Source of the DNA: DASQHW01 sp038238245
Lineage (GTDB): Bacteria > Actinomycetota > Acidimicrobiia > IMCC26256 > PALSA-610
Length of the DNA stretch: 64,000 nt
Reading direction: 5' to 3'
NCBI GenBank assembly: GCA_038238245.1
Contig: JBBRXX010000013.1
Location: 1-64,000 of the forward strand
Made by a program: the position numbers and the translations under genes. Positions 35,588-44,634 of this stretch are shown one piece after another (position 1 is the stretch's first letter; every line of letters starts with the position of its first letter). The notes under the pieces were generated by a model. The model was not told the DNA's origin. It did no database searches and saw nothing but the letters and a program-made list of their open reading frames with translations.

Positions 35588-36415
35588 GTGGCGCGGGTAG
35601 CGCTGTTTCGTTCGCGGGTGGGCGCCCGTATGGAGCACGTACGTGGGGGGTTCGGCCGAGTGGTGAGTATTCGCCCGGCGGTGATCATGCGACTGCTCCT
35701 GGTCGCGGCCGCAGGTCTCACGATCGCGCTGCTCTGGTCGGTGTACGAAGGCAAGCGCGCGCACGCGCTGGAGGTCCCCGCACCGGTGGCGCACGTGCTC
35801 GCGCCCGTCGCCCACACCGCGAAGCCGGTCACGAACACCGCCGCGCCGGCGGTCGGGACCGTGACGAATGCAGTCGTCAACACTGCGACGCCGGTCCTGC
35901 AGCCGGCCGTCAACACGCTGCAGCCGGTGCTGCAACCGGTGATCGACACCGTTGCGCCCGTGCTGCGGCCTGCCGCCGGCATCGTCCGGCCGCTCCTTCC
36001 GCCGGCGCCTCTCACGCCACCCGCGATCCCGGTGCTGGAGACCGCGCCGCGCGGGCCGTCTGCGACCGCGGTCGCGCACGTCATCGCGACCGCGGTCGCG
36101 CAAGTCGCCGGCGACGCAACTGCCGGCTTCGCGCGGCATCTCACGGCGACGGCCGGGAGCTTCCCGTCGCGGTCGTCACTGCGCATCTCGTTCCCGGCGC
36201 TGCCGGCGGTGCCGTTCACGGCACTGCCCGCGTCGTTCCCTTCGCCCGTCCCGCTCCCGCACGCGCCGGGAGGTCTGGGACGCACTTCCGGGGGAGGCCT
36301 GGCAGTCCTCGTGGCTGTCGCCGCTGTGGCTTCCCTTCGCGGCCGACGGTTCCGGTTCGCGACCGGCGTCGGACAGTCGATCTTCCTCGCGTCCTTGATC
36401 GAACGGCCTGGCTAA
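35588..36415 (+). CDS. Exported Pro/Ala/Val/Thr-rich repetitive protein
   Basis: A 275-residue protein from the GTG at 35588; starts at 35630 or ATG 35687 are possible and would put the hydrophobic signal MRLLLVAAAGLTIALLWSV at the N-terminus. Residues about 65-150 consist of irregular heptad-like repeats of the type PVxNTxxP/PVLQPVxxT, with no charged residues, then a Ser/Pro-rich region and a C-terminal hydrophobic segment (GGGLAVLVAVAAVASL) followed by Arg residues, like a membrane or wall-retention tail. The layout resembles actinobacterial surface or spore-coat-associated proteins. It is followed 56 bp downstream by a second repeat protein. Confidence 0.6.
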   Translation: MARVALFRSRVGARMEHVRGGFGRVVSIRPAVIMRLLLVAAAGLTIALLWSVYEGKRAHALEVPAPVAHVLAPVAHTAKPVTNTAAPAVGTVTNAVVNTATPVLQPAVNTLQPVLQPVIDTVAPVLRPAAGIVRPLLPPAPLTPPAIPVLETAPRGPSATAVAHVIATAVAQVAGDATAGFARHLTATAGSFPSRSSLRISFPALPAVPFTALPASFPSPVPLPHAPGGLGRTSGGGLAVLVAVAAVASLRGRRFRFATGVGQSIFLASLIERPG

Positions 36416-36471
36416 CGCGCGTTCGCGCATCCAAGACCAGACCAGATTCCTTCGATTCAAGGAGACATGCA

Positions 36472-37395
36472 ATGCGACGGTCCAAATGGTTGGGCTTCGC
36501 CGCGACCGCGTTCTGTGCGCTGATCCTCGGCGCCGGAACCAGCGTTGCGACTCAGTCCAACAACACTCATCGACCCGACGATGGTGTGAGCCAATACGGC
36601 AAGGTGGACAACGGCACCGAACAGCACGCCGATTCGTCCGCCGAGACGCCACAGAAGAACAAGAACACGCCGTTCTCGCTCTTCGCGGTCGGCACCAACA
36701 ACGGCAAGGTCGATCAGTTCAACAAGGCAGACACCGACTCCAGCTCGTCGAATGGGAACAAGACGTCACAGGCCCTGAATCAGGACCAGCACGTCGAGGA
36801 CCAGGGTCACGGACACGGTCACAAGCGCGAGGGCCACAAGCCCGAGCACAAGCGCAACGACTGTGACCGCCGCGAGAAGGGGAAGCGGTCCGACGACGGG
36901 AAGCGGTCCGAAGAGGGTCACGGCAACGACGGTGCCAAGCAAGACGGCACGGTCGACAACTGGACGGAGCAACACGCGAACTCCAGCGCCGAGACTCGCC
37001 AGACCAACGTGAACGTTCCCATCTCGATCTTGAGCTTCGGGAGCAACAACGGTGAGGTTGACCAGTACAACCAAGCCGGCACGCGGTCCAAGTCGGAGAA
37101 CGGCAACGAGACGTACCAGCAGGCCGATCAGCGCCAAGACGTGTCCGGCAAGGACGGGCGCGGTGCTGACGGCGGGAAGCGCGCGGTGCAGAAGGGCTCG
37201 GTCTCGAACGGGACCGACCAGGACGCAACGTCCTACGCGCAGACCAAGCAGGTCAACGTCAACGCGCCGATCTCGGTGCTCAGCTTCGGCAGTAACAACG
37301 GTGACGTCCACCAGGGGAACAACGCGAACACTGATTCGTCGTCGTCGAACTGGAACGGTACCGGTCAGTCTGCGAGCCAGAGCCAGCACACCTGA
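36472..37395 (+). CDS. Secreted protein with three curlin-like Asn/Gln/Ser/Thr repeats
   Basis: A 307-residue exported protein; ATG 36472 has AAGGAG 7 bases upstream, and the first 27 residues form a signal peptide (cleavage near GTSVATQ). The mature part has three units of about 62 residues (about 43-105, 157-220 and 238-300). Each reads N-G-T-E/D-Q-x-A-x-S-x-A-x-T, then a hydrophobic PxSxLxxGSNNG, then VxQxNxAxTxSxSxN. Units are joined by a His/Lys/Glu-rich linker (about 108-150, GHGHGHKREGHK) and an Asp/Gly-rich linker. Strict alternation of polar residues suggests stacked beta-strands, as in curli. No known domain is recognised; it may form extracellular fibres or coat, which is inference. 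Confidence 0.72.
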   Translation: MRRSKWLGFAATAFCALILGAGTSVATQSNNTHRPDDGVSQYGKVDNGTEQHADSSAETPQKNKNTPFSLFAVGTNNGKVDQFNKADTDSSSSNGNKTSQALNQDQHVEDQGHGHGHKREGHKPEHKRNDCDRREKGKRSDDGKRSEEGHGNDGAKQDGTVDNWTEQHANSSAETRQTNVNVPISILSFGSNNGEVDQYNQAGTRSKSENGNETYQQADQRQDVSGKDGRGADGGKRAVQKGSVSNGTDQDATSYAQTKQVNVNAPISVLSFGSNNGDVHQGNNANTDSSSSNWNGTGQSASQSQHT

Positions 37396-37413
37396 TTTGC
37401 CGAACTGGGAGTT

Positions 37414-37441
37414 GACACGTGACGCGTGACGCGTGACGTGT
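37414..37441. repeat. Four tandem 7-bp repeats (GACRYGT)
   Basis: GACACGT, GACGCGT, GACGCGT and GACGTGT follow one another without gaps from 37414 to 37441. A TTGACA at 37412-37417 overlaps the first unit and could be a -35 box for the universal stress protein gene at 37539, with the repeats as protein-binding sites. No clear -10 box was found. Confidence 0.45.
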
Positions 37442-37538
37442 CGGTGAGCCGAGGGGGTCGAGCCGGAAACAGCGGTCCGGCCGGCCCCCCGGCGCATGGG
37501 TCCTCGGAGTACGCTCCCGCGCAACGAGAGGGGGATCG

Positions 37539-37994
37539 GTGTTCGACGTCATCGTGGTCGGAACGGACGGATCGGAGACGGCTTCGGTCGCGCTCGGCAA
37601 GGCGATCGAGCTGGCGGGGCACGAGGGCGCGACGCTGCACGTCGTGCACGCGCACCGGCTGGTCTCGGCGGCCCAGCTCGGGCAGGCGGCAAGCGTCGGG
37701 GCGCCGACCTTCGACATCGCGCAGGTCAACCGCGGCATCGAAGACGACAGCCGGCAGGTGTGTGAGCGCGCCGCCGCGCAAGCCAGGGCCGCGGGCGTGA
37801 AGGTCGAGACGCACCAGATGCCCGGCGACGCGTCGGACGCGCTGCTCGATCTCGCCGAACAGGTGAAGGCCGACCTCCTGGTCGTCGGCAACCGCGGGAT
37901 GAGCGGCGTGCGCCGGTTCGTGCTCGGCAGCGTGCCGAACAAGGTGTCGCACCACTGCCCGTGCAGTCTGCTGATCGTTGACACGCGCGCCTGA
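37539..37994 (+). CDS. Universal stress protein (UspA family)
   Basis: A 151-residue single-domain Usp. The N-terminal VIVVGTDGSETASVALGKAI and the C-terminal LLVVGNRGMSGVRRFVLGSV give the ATP-binding G-2x-G-9x-G(S/T) pattern. GTG 37539 is the start. It lies 45 bp upstream of the formate dehydrogenase gene, on the same strand, and could share its transcript. Confidence 0.9.
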   Translation: MFDVIVVGTDGSETASVALGKAIELAGHEGATLHVVHAHRLVSAAQLGQAASVGAPTFDIAQVNRGIEDDSRQVCERAAAQARAAGVKVETHQMPGDASDALLDLAEQVKADLLVVGNRGMSGVRRFVLGSVPNKVSHHCPCSLLIVDTRA

Positions 37995-38038
37995 TGGCCC
38001 GACGTTTCGCCTCCGCGCGCCGCGGGTAGCCGCCGCCC

Positions 38039-41000
38039 GTGTCGATCCGCCTCGGCGATCTCTTCGGCCGGTGGCCGGTCGTCCGCCAGCTCCGGGCGCG
38101 CGATGCGCGCGGGCACGGCGCCAGCGTCGCGTCGCCGCAGACGCAACGGCTGCACCCGCGGACCGAGGACGCGGACCGTGTCGTGCAATCGATCTGTCCG
38201 TACTGCGCGGTCGGGTGCGGCCAGCTCGTCTATGTGAAGGACGAGCGCGTCACTGACATCGAAGGCGATCCCGACAGCCCGATCTCGAGAGGCCGCTTGT
38301 GCCCGAAGGGTGCCGCGAGCCGCTCACTCGTGAGCAGTTCCGGTCGCCTCGCGACGGTGAAGTACCGGCGGCCGCACGGCACCGAGTGGGAAGAGCTGCC
38401 GCTCGACCGGGCGATGGACATGATCGCCGATCGCATCATCGAGACGCGCGCCCGCACGTGGCAGGACGTGAACGAGGACGGCGTGCCGGTGCGCCGCACC
38501 CTCGGGTTCGCGCACCTCGGTGGCGCGACGCTCGACATCGAGGAGAACTATCTCCTGAAGAAGCTGTACACCGCGCTCGGTGCCTTGCAGATCGAGAACC
38601 AGGCGCGCATATGACACTCGTCCACTGTCCCCAGTTTGGGGACGTCCTTCGGCCGCGGCGGTGCCACGACCTTCCAACAGGATCTGCAGTTCTCCGACTG
38701 CATCGTGATCATGGGCTCGAACATGGCCGAGTGCCATCCGGTCGGGTTCCAGTGGGTGATGGAGGCGAAGGAGCGCGGCGCAACCGTCATCCACGTCGAC
38801 CCGCGGTTCACGCGCACGAGCGCGGTCGCCGACGTGTTCGTGCCGCTGCGGGCCGGCAGTGACATCGCATTCCTCGGCGGCATCGTGAACTACATCATCA
38901 GCAACGGGCGCGAGTTCCGCGACTACGTCGGCCGGTACACGAACGCGGGGACCATCATCGAGGACGAGTTCCGCGACACCGAGGATCTCGACGGGCTGTT
39001 CTCGGGCTGGGACCCGCAGCAGCGCGCGTACGACAACACGAGCTGGCAGTACAAGGACATGCCGACGGGGGCGTCGGCCGGCAGCCGCGAGGTGGCGGGC
39101 GCGCACGGCCAGGCGGCGGGCAGCCACGGCGCGACCCAGGGCGATCGTCCGCCGCACTCGGACCCGACGCTCGAGCACCCGCAGTGCGTGTTCCAGATCG
39201 TCAAGCGGCACTTCGCGCGCTACACGCCCGAGGTGGTCGAGGACGCGTGCGGGGTGCCGCGTGAGCTCTTCGAGCGCGTCGCCGAAGCATTGTGTGCGAA
39301 CTCGGGACCGGAGCGCACGAGCGCGTTCTGCTACGCGGTCGGCTGGACCCAGCACACCGTCGGGGTGCAGTACATCCGCACCGCGGCGATCATCCAGCTG
39401 TTGCTCGGCAACATCGGCCGGCCCGGCGGCGGCATCATGGCGCTGCGCGGGCATGCGTCGATTCAAGGCTCCACCGACGTCCCGACGTTGTACGACATCC
39501 TGCCCGGCTACATCCCCATGCCGCACGCGGCCGAGCACCACGACCTCGACACGTTCGTGGAAGAGGACTCGTCGCCCACCGGCTACTGGGGAAACATGAA
39601 GGCGTACACCGTCAGCCTGTTGAAGGCATGGTGGGGTGACGCGGCGACGGCGGAGAACGACTTCTGCTTCGACTACCTGCCGCGCATCACGGGCGATCAC
39701 TCGACCTATCAGTCGGTGCTCGGCATGCTCGACGGATGGGTCAACGGATTCTTGCTGCTCGGCGAGAACCCCGCGGTCGGCTCCGCGCATGCGAAGTTGC
39801 ACCGCCGCGCTTTGGCGAAGCTCGACTGGCTCGTGGTGCGCGACCTGTACGAGATCGAATCGGCGTCGTTCTGGTACGACGCGCCGGAGATCGAACGCGG
39901 TGAGTTTCGGAGCGAGGACATCGGGACCGAGGTGTTCCTGCTGCCCGCGGCCGCGCACACCGAGAAGCCCGGCACGTTCACGAACACGCAGCGGCTGCTG
40001 CAGTGGCGTCACCAGGCGGTGGAGCCGAGCGGTGATTGTCGCTCGGACCTTTGGTTCGCGTACCACCTCGGTCGCATCATCCGGGAGAAGCTGCACGCGT
40101 CCACGTTGGAGCGGGATCGACCGTTGCTGGACCTGACGTGGAACTATCCTGTCGCCGGTGCGACCGAAGATCCCTCGGCCGATGCCGTGCTGCGCGAGAT
40201 CAACGGTTGGGACGACCGCGATCGTCCGCTGTCTTCGTATACGCAGTTGAAGGACGACGGGTCGACCGCGTGCGGTTGTTGGATCTATTGCGGGTGTTAC
40301 GCGGACGGCGTCAACCAGGTCGCGCGCCGCAAGCCGGCGCGCGAGCAGTCTTGGGTGGCGCCGGAGTGGGGATGGGCGTGGCCCGCGAACCGGCGACTGC
40401 TCTACAACCGGGCGTCGGCCGCGCCGTCGGGGGAGCCGTGGTCGACACGCAAGCAGTACGTGTGGTGGGACGCGGCGCAGCACGAATGGACCGGCGCCGA
40501 CGTGCCCGACTTCGACCTCCACAAGCCGCCCGACTACGAGCCCGATCCCGGGGCCCGCGCCGGCGAAGCGACCGCGGGCGACGAGCCGTTCATCATGCAG
40601 GCCGACGGCGTCGGCTGGTTGTTCGCACCGGCCGGTCTCGTCGACGGTCCGTTGCCCGCGCACTACGAGCCGCACGAGTCGCCCGTGACCAATCCCCTGT
40701 ATTCGCAGCAGGCGAACCCGGCGCGTGACCTGTTCTTCCGCAAGGAGAACCCGTACAACGATCGCGCGCAGTACCCGTACGTCGCCACGACGTATCGCGT
40801 CACCGAGCATCACACCGCGGGCGGGATGAGCCGCACACTCGCGCACCTCGCCGAGCTCCAACCCGCGATGTTCTGCGAGGTCAGCCCCGAGCTCGCACGG
40901 GAGCGCGGTCTCCAACACGGCGGATGGGCGACGATCTCGACCGCGCGCACCGCGATCGAAGCGCGCGTGCTCGTGACCGATCGCGTCCGGCCGCTGCGTC

Positions 41001-41191
41001 TCCAGGGCCACACTGTGCACCAGGTCGGTTTGCCGTACCACTGGGGGACGCGCGGTCTCTCGACCGGCGACGCCGCCAACGATCTGTTCCCCCTTGCCCT
41101 GGATCCGAACGTGCACATCCAAGAGGTGAAGGCGGCGACGTGCGACATCCGCCCGGGCCGCCGCCCGCGCGGACCGGGGTCGGCGTCATGA
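38039..41191 (+). CDS. fdnG: Formate dehydrogenase catalytic subunit, selenoprotein (in-frame TGA = Sec192)
   Basis: A 1050-residue molybdenum/tungsten enzyme of the FdnG/FdoG type that oxidises formate to CO2. The frame contains one TGA at 38612-38614. The residues around it, NQARI-U-HSSTVPSL, match NQARV-U-HGPTVASL of E. coli formate dehydrogenase N, where U is the selenocysteine that binds the metal. The frame is the same before and after. An N-terminal 4Fe-4S site uses Cys53, Cys56, Cys60 and Cys88. Later family landmarks include MECHPVGFQWVMEAKE-type text, WTQHTVGVQYIRT, GCWIYCGCY and GWAWPANRRLLYNRAS. A low-complexity insert (about residues 340-370, Ala/Gly/His-rich) is absent from E. 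coli. No clear twin-arginine signal is seen. The stop overlaps the FeS subunit start. Confidence 0.93.
38615..38650 (+). promoter_or_regulatory. SECIS-like hairpin directing UGA-selenocysteine decoding
   Basis: Downstream of the in-frame TGA, GTCCCC (38627-38632) pairs perfectly with GGGGAC (38638-38643) around the loop AGTTT. The loop starts 18 bases after the TGA and has G at its second position. This agrees with the bacterial SECIS rule as I know it (about 16-37 bases from UGA to the apical loop, a conserved G in the first two loop bases). The hairpin lies wholly within the coding sequence. Confidence 0.75.
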
Positions 41192-41985
41192 CCGACCGTG
41201 CGGACGCACCGGAGCGGGTTGGGTTCTTCACGGACACGACGTTGTGCATCGGGTGCAAGGCGTGCGAGGTCGCGTGCAAGGAGTGGAACGACGTCCCCGC
41301 CGACGGCTTCGACTTCCTCGGCATGTCCTACGACAACACGGGCGAGCTGAGCGCGGACACCTGGCGGCATGTCGCGTTCATCGAGCAGGTCGTGCCCGAC
41401 GCGACGGTGTCGGAGCCGGGTCTGCGCTGGCTGATGTCGTCGGACGTGTGCAAGCACTGCACGCACGCCGCCTGTCTCGACGTGTGCCCGACCGGCGCGA
41501 TCTTCCGCACCGAGTTCGACACGGTCGTCGTGCAGGCCGACGTGTGCAACGGGTGCGGCTACTGCGTCTCGGCGTGCCCGTTCGGGGTCATCGGCCAGCG
41601 CGAGCGGGACGGCCGCGCCTGGAAGTGCACGATGTGCTACGACCGGCTGCACGGCGGACTCGAGCCCGCGTGCGCGAAGGCGTGCCCGACCGCGTCGATC
41701 CAGTTCGGTCCGCTCGACGAGCTACGGCTCCGCGCGCGGGACCGCGTCGAGGAGCTGCACGAGCGGGGCGTGTCGTCGGCGCGGCTCTACCTCGACGACG
41801 AGAACGACGGCATCGGGGGCGCGGGCGCGTTCTTCCTGCTCCTCGACGAACCCGAGGTATACGGACTCCCGCCCGATCCCGTGGTGCCGACGCGCGACCT
41901 CGCGTCGGCGTGGCGCGCGGCCGCTGCGTCCGGTGCCGCGCTCGTCGCCGGCGTCGCGCTCGCATTCATGGGGCGTCGTCGGTGA
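41188..41985 (+). CDS. fdnH: Formate dehydrogenase iron-sulfur subunit
   Basis: A 265-residue electron-transfer subunit with four Cys clusters for four 4Fe-4S centres: CIGCKACEVAC (about residues 20-30), CKHCTHAACLDVC, CNGCGYCVSACPF and CTMCYDRL...CAKACP. The C-terminus has a single hydrophobic helix (ASGAALVAGVALAFMG) as in FdnH, to anchor it to the membrane. ATGA overlap with the catalytic subunit and GTGA overlap with the membrane subunit make a strict three-gene operon. It passes electrons from the active site to the membrane anchor. Confidence 0.94.
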   Translation: MTDRADAPERVGFFTDTTLCIGCKACEVACKEWNDVPADGFDFLGMSYDNTGELSADTWRHVAFIEQVVPDATVSEPGLRWLMSSDVCKHCTHAACLDVCPTGAIFRTEFDTVVVQADVCNGCGYCVSACPFGVIGQRERDGRAWKCTMCYDRLHGGLEPACAKACPTASIQFGPLDELRLRARDRVEELHERGVSSARLYLDDENDGIGGAGAFFLLLDEPEVYGLPPDPVVPTRDLASAWRAAAASGAALVAGVALAFMGRRR

Positions 41986-42896
41986 CCGTGGACACCGACG
42001 AGCTGCGCACCTACTACGACCGGCCGGTGCTGAAGGCGCCGACGTGGCGGTTCTGGATCCCGTCGTACTTCTTCCTGGGCGGCCTGGCCGGGGGATCGTC
42101 GCTGCTCGCGGCGGGCGCCGACGCGATCGGTGATGCGCGCCTCGGCCGCGCGGCGCGGGTGACCGCGCTGGCGGCACTGAGCGGCGGCGCAGTCGGGCTC
42201 GTCGCGGACCTCGGCCGGCCCGAACGCTTTCATCACATGTTGCGGGTCTTCCGGCCGTCGTCGCCGATGAACACGGGCTCGTGGCTGCTCGCCGCGTACG
42301 GCCCCGCGGTCGGTGTCGCCGCGCTGTCGGACGTGAGTGATCGCGCGCCGCTGCTCGGGAAGATCGCGACGTGGAGCGCCGCCGCGCTTGCGCCCGCGGT
42401 GGCGACGTACACGGGCGTCCTCGTCGCCGACACCGCGGTCCCCGCGTGGCACGGGGCACGCACGATCCTGCCGGGATTGTTCGCGGCAGGCGCGGCCGCA
42501 TCAGCCGGCGGTGTCGCGGCCGCGCTCGTTCCCGACGCGGCGCCCGCGTGTCGCCTCGCGCTGGGCGGTGTCGCGGCCGAGATGGCGTTGTTCTCGAGGT
42601 TGGAGAAGTCGTTGCCGGACGATGTCGGCACCGCCTACACCGAGGGGCGGGCCGGACGCCTCCGCCGGGCGGCCACGCGGTTGTCGGTCGCCGGTGCGGG
42701 GATGTGTGCCGGCGGGGCAAGCATGCGCGCCGGCGGGGCGGGCCGGTTGGTCACCCGCGTCGGTGGCGTCGCGATCGCCCTCGGCGCCGCGACCGAGCGG
42801 TTCGCGGTCATCGAGGCCGGCCGGGCGTCGGCCAAGGACCCGCGGGCAACGATCGGACCCCAACGCCGGACCGCAGCAAACCACGAACATGCGTGA
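41982..42896 (+). CDS. nrfD: NrfD/PsrC-type membrane anchor subunit
   Basis: A 304-residue integral membrane protein with about eight helices. The opening TWRFWIPSYFFLGGLAGGSSLLA and LGRPERFHHMLRVFRPSSPMNTGSWLL (broken up here) are the NrfD/PsrC family signatures for quinone-interacting anchors. It replaces the cytochrome b subunit (FdnI) of E. coli, so electrons should enter the quinone pool without haem. The last five codons and the stop lie inside a palindromic repeat (42886-42936), so the C-terminus NHEHA is repeat-derived. Confidence 0.92.
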   Translation: MTVDTDELRTYYDRPVLKAPTWRFWIPSYFFLGGLAGGSSLLAAGADAIGDARLGRAARVTALAALSGGAVGLVADLGRPERFHHMLRVFRPSSPMNTGSWLLAAYGPAVGVAALSDVSDRAPLLGKIATWSAAALAPAVATYTGVLVADTAVPAWHGARTILPGLFAAGAAASAGGVAAALVPDAAPACRLALGGVAAEMALFSRLEKSLPDDVGTAYTEGRAGRLRRAATRLSVAGAGMCAGGASMRAGGAGRLVTRVGGVAIALGAATERFAVIEAGRASAKDPRATIGPQRRTAANHEHA

Positions 42897-42936
42897 GTCA
42901 CGGCCCCATAAGGGCCGTCTGCCACGCATGTTCGGG
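42886..42936. repeat. 51-bp two-tier palindromic repeat, copy 2
   Basis: An outer 12-bp perfect stem (42884-42895 with 42923-42934) encloses an inner 7-bp stem ACGGCCC/GGGCCGT (42900-42906 with 42912-42918). By my count it is identical to the copy at 10105-10155 at 40 of 51 positions and exactly the same length. It overlaps the end of the NrfD gene and could terminate the formate dehydrogenase transcript. Confidence 0.65.
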
Positions 42937-42980
42937 TGGGCGGGGGGAATCGACGGGCACGCCGGGGGGTTGGCCGCCCC

Positions 42981-43745
42981 GTGACCACCGAACCGCACGC
43001 GCCGCGAGGACGGGTCAAGGTCGAGCCGAGCGCCAAGCGTGTGCGGGCGTACGTGCGCGGCGTCGCGGTCGCCGACACGACCCACGCGTTGCTCGTGTGG
43101 GAGGTGCCGTACTACCCGGCGTACTACGTGCCCGTGGCCGACGTGCGCATGGATCTGCTGGTGCCCACCGACACGGTCACGCACTCGCCGAGCCGGGGCG
43201 ACGCCCGCCACTTCACGGTGAAGGTCGACGACGTCGAGCGCAAGGACGCCGCGTGGCAGTACACCGATTCGCCGTTCGAGGAGCTGCGGGACGCGATCCG
43301 CTTCGACTGGCACGCGATGGATGCGTGGTTCGAAGAGGACGAGGAAGTGATCGTGCATCCACGCAGTCCGTACACGCGTGTCGACATCCTGTCGACCTCG
43401 CGCCACGTACAAGTCGAGCTCGACGGTGTCTTGCTCGCCGACTCGACGCACGCGCGCGTGCTGTTCGAGACCGGACTGCCGCCGCGGTGGTACATCCCGA
43501 AGGTCGACGTGCGCATGGAGCTGCTCGAACCGACCGACACGACGTCGCAGTGCCCGTACAAGGGGACGGCCGAGTACTGGTCGGCGCGGATCGGCGACCG
43601 TCTGGAGAAAGACATCGCGTGGTCGTATCCCACCGCGCTCCCCGAGAGCGAGCGCATCATCGGGCTCGTGTCGTTCTACAACGAGCGGGTGGACCTCGTC
43701 ATTGACGGTGAGCGCACCGAACGGCCGCACACGAAGTTCTCCTAG
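42981..43745 (+). CDS. Tandem DUF427-domain protein
   Basis: A 254-residue protein with two copies of the DUF427 domain (about residues 10-120 and 125-250). Each has a VADTTHALLVWE or LADSTHARVLFE strand, then Y-x-P-x-x-DVRM and a closing GLVSFYNERVDLVIDG or AIRFDWHAMDAWFEED. The two halves are diverged duplicates in one chain. GTG 42981 follows the repeat element. Function of the family is not known; a small-molecule or metal role is often guessed. It lies 13 bp before the LLM oxidoreductase gene. Confidence 0.85.
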   Translation: MTTEPHAPRGRVKVEPSAKRVRAYVRGVAVADTTHALLVWEVPYYPAYYVPVADVRMDLLVPTDTVTHSPSRGDARHFTVKVDDVERKDAAWQYTDSPFEELRDAIRFDWHAMDAWFEEDEEVIVHPRSPYTRVDILSTSRHVQVELDGVLLADSTHARVLFETGLPPRWYIPKVDVRMELLEPTDTTSQCPYKGTAEYWSARIGDRLEKDIAWSYPTALPESERIIGLVSFYNERVDLVIDGERTERPHTKFS

Positions 43746-43758
43746 AAAGACGACCCGG

Positions 43759-44577
43759 ATGCGATTTGGTCTCGACATCGCCCAGCAGCGCGTGCCGTTC
43801 CACGAGGTGGTGGCCCGCGCGCAGTTCGCCGAACAGCTCGGCTTCGACGGCGTCTGGGGGTTCGACCACTTCCAGCCGATGTATGGCGACGGGCCGGGCG
43901 AGTGCTTCGAGGCACAGACGACGCTTGCGGCGCTGTCCGGCCACACCTCACGCGTGCGTATGGGCATCCTCATCGCCGGCATGACGTACCGGCACCCGGC
44001 GGTGTACGCGGCGGAGGCGATCACGATCGACCACGCGTCGAACGGCCGTCTCGAGCTGTCGTATGGCGCGGCCTGGTTCGACAAGGAGCATGACGAGCTC
44101 GGGATCCCGTTCCCGGCGCTGCGCGAACGGGTCGACGCGTTCGAAGAGGCGCTGCAGATCGTGCGGGGCCTGCTCACGACCGACGACTTCACCTTCGAGG
44201 GGCGGCACTTCTCGACGCAAGGTGCGACGTTGCGTCCCCGCCCCGTGCAGCAGCCGCACCCGCCGATCTGGGTCGGGGCCTCGGGTGAGAAGCGCATGAT
44301 GCCCATCGCGGCGCGCTATGCCGACGTGTGGCACTCGTTCGGTCCGGTCGGCTACATGACGCAGAAGTCGCAGCGGCTGAGCGAGTTTGCCGAGGCCGCG
44401 GGCCGCGGCCCGTCCGAGATCACGCGAGCGGGATCGTTGTCGCTCGACGACCTCGACGAAGCCGCGGGCCTGATCGACGAATGGGAAAAGGCCGGCTTCG
44501 AATACCTCGTCTGCGGCTGGCCCGGCACCGGCGAACCCCAGATCGAAGCCTTCGCCAGTAGGCACTTGCACAAGTAG
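43759..44577 (+). CDS. LLM-class F420/FMN-dependent oxidoreductase
   Basis: A 272-residue luciferase-like TIM-barrel oxidoreductase. Signatures are FAEQLGFDGVWGFDHFQP, VRMGILIAGMTYRHPAVYA, LELSYGAAWFDKEHDELG and HPPIWVGASGEKRMM. Actinobacterial members usually use coenzyme F420. No substrate can be assigned. It probably shares a transcript with the DUF427 gene. A strong two-tier palindrome follows its stop. Confidence 0.9.
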   Translation: MRFGLDIAQQRVPFHEVVARAQFAEQLGFDGVWGFDHFQPMYGDGPGECFEAQTTLAALSGHTSRVRMGILIAGMTYRHPAVYAAEAITIDHASNGRLELSYGAAWFDKEHDELGIPFPALRERVDAFEEALQIVRGLLTTDDFTFEGRHFSTQGATLRPRPVQQPHPPIWVGASGEKRMMPIAARYADVWHSFGPVGYMTQKSQRLSEFAEAAGRGPSEITRAGSLSLDDLDEAAGLIDEWEKAGFEYLVCGWPGTGEPQIEAFASRHLHK

Positions 44578-44578
44578 A

Positions 44579-44625
44579 TTCTTGCGAGGTCTGACGACAA
44601 CATGTGTCGCCGACACTCGCAAGAA
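44579..44625. terminator. Two-tier palindrome between convergent genes
   Basis: A perfect 10-bp outer stem (TTCTTGCGAG at 44579-44588 with CTCGCAAGAA at 44616-44625) encloses an inner CGACA/TGTCG stem (44595-44599 with 44605-44609). It lies immediately after the LLM gene stop and 10 bp before the convergent gene end at 44635. Confidence 0.65.
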
Positions 44626-44634
44626 CCCCATGAT

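Noticed and set aside
38039..38614. A separate 191-residue truncated oxidoreductase ending at TGA 38612
   Set aside because: The TGA is at the selenocysteine site and the same frame continues with the rest of FdnG.
38324..41122. A 932-codon open frame antisense to the formate dehydrogenase gene
   Set aside because: It is Arg/Val/Gly-rich shadow coding caused by GC-biased third positions; the sense strand has full FdnG homology.
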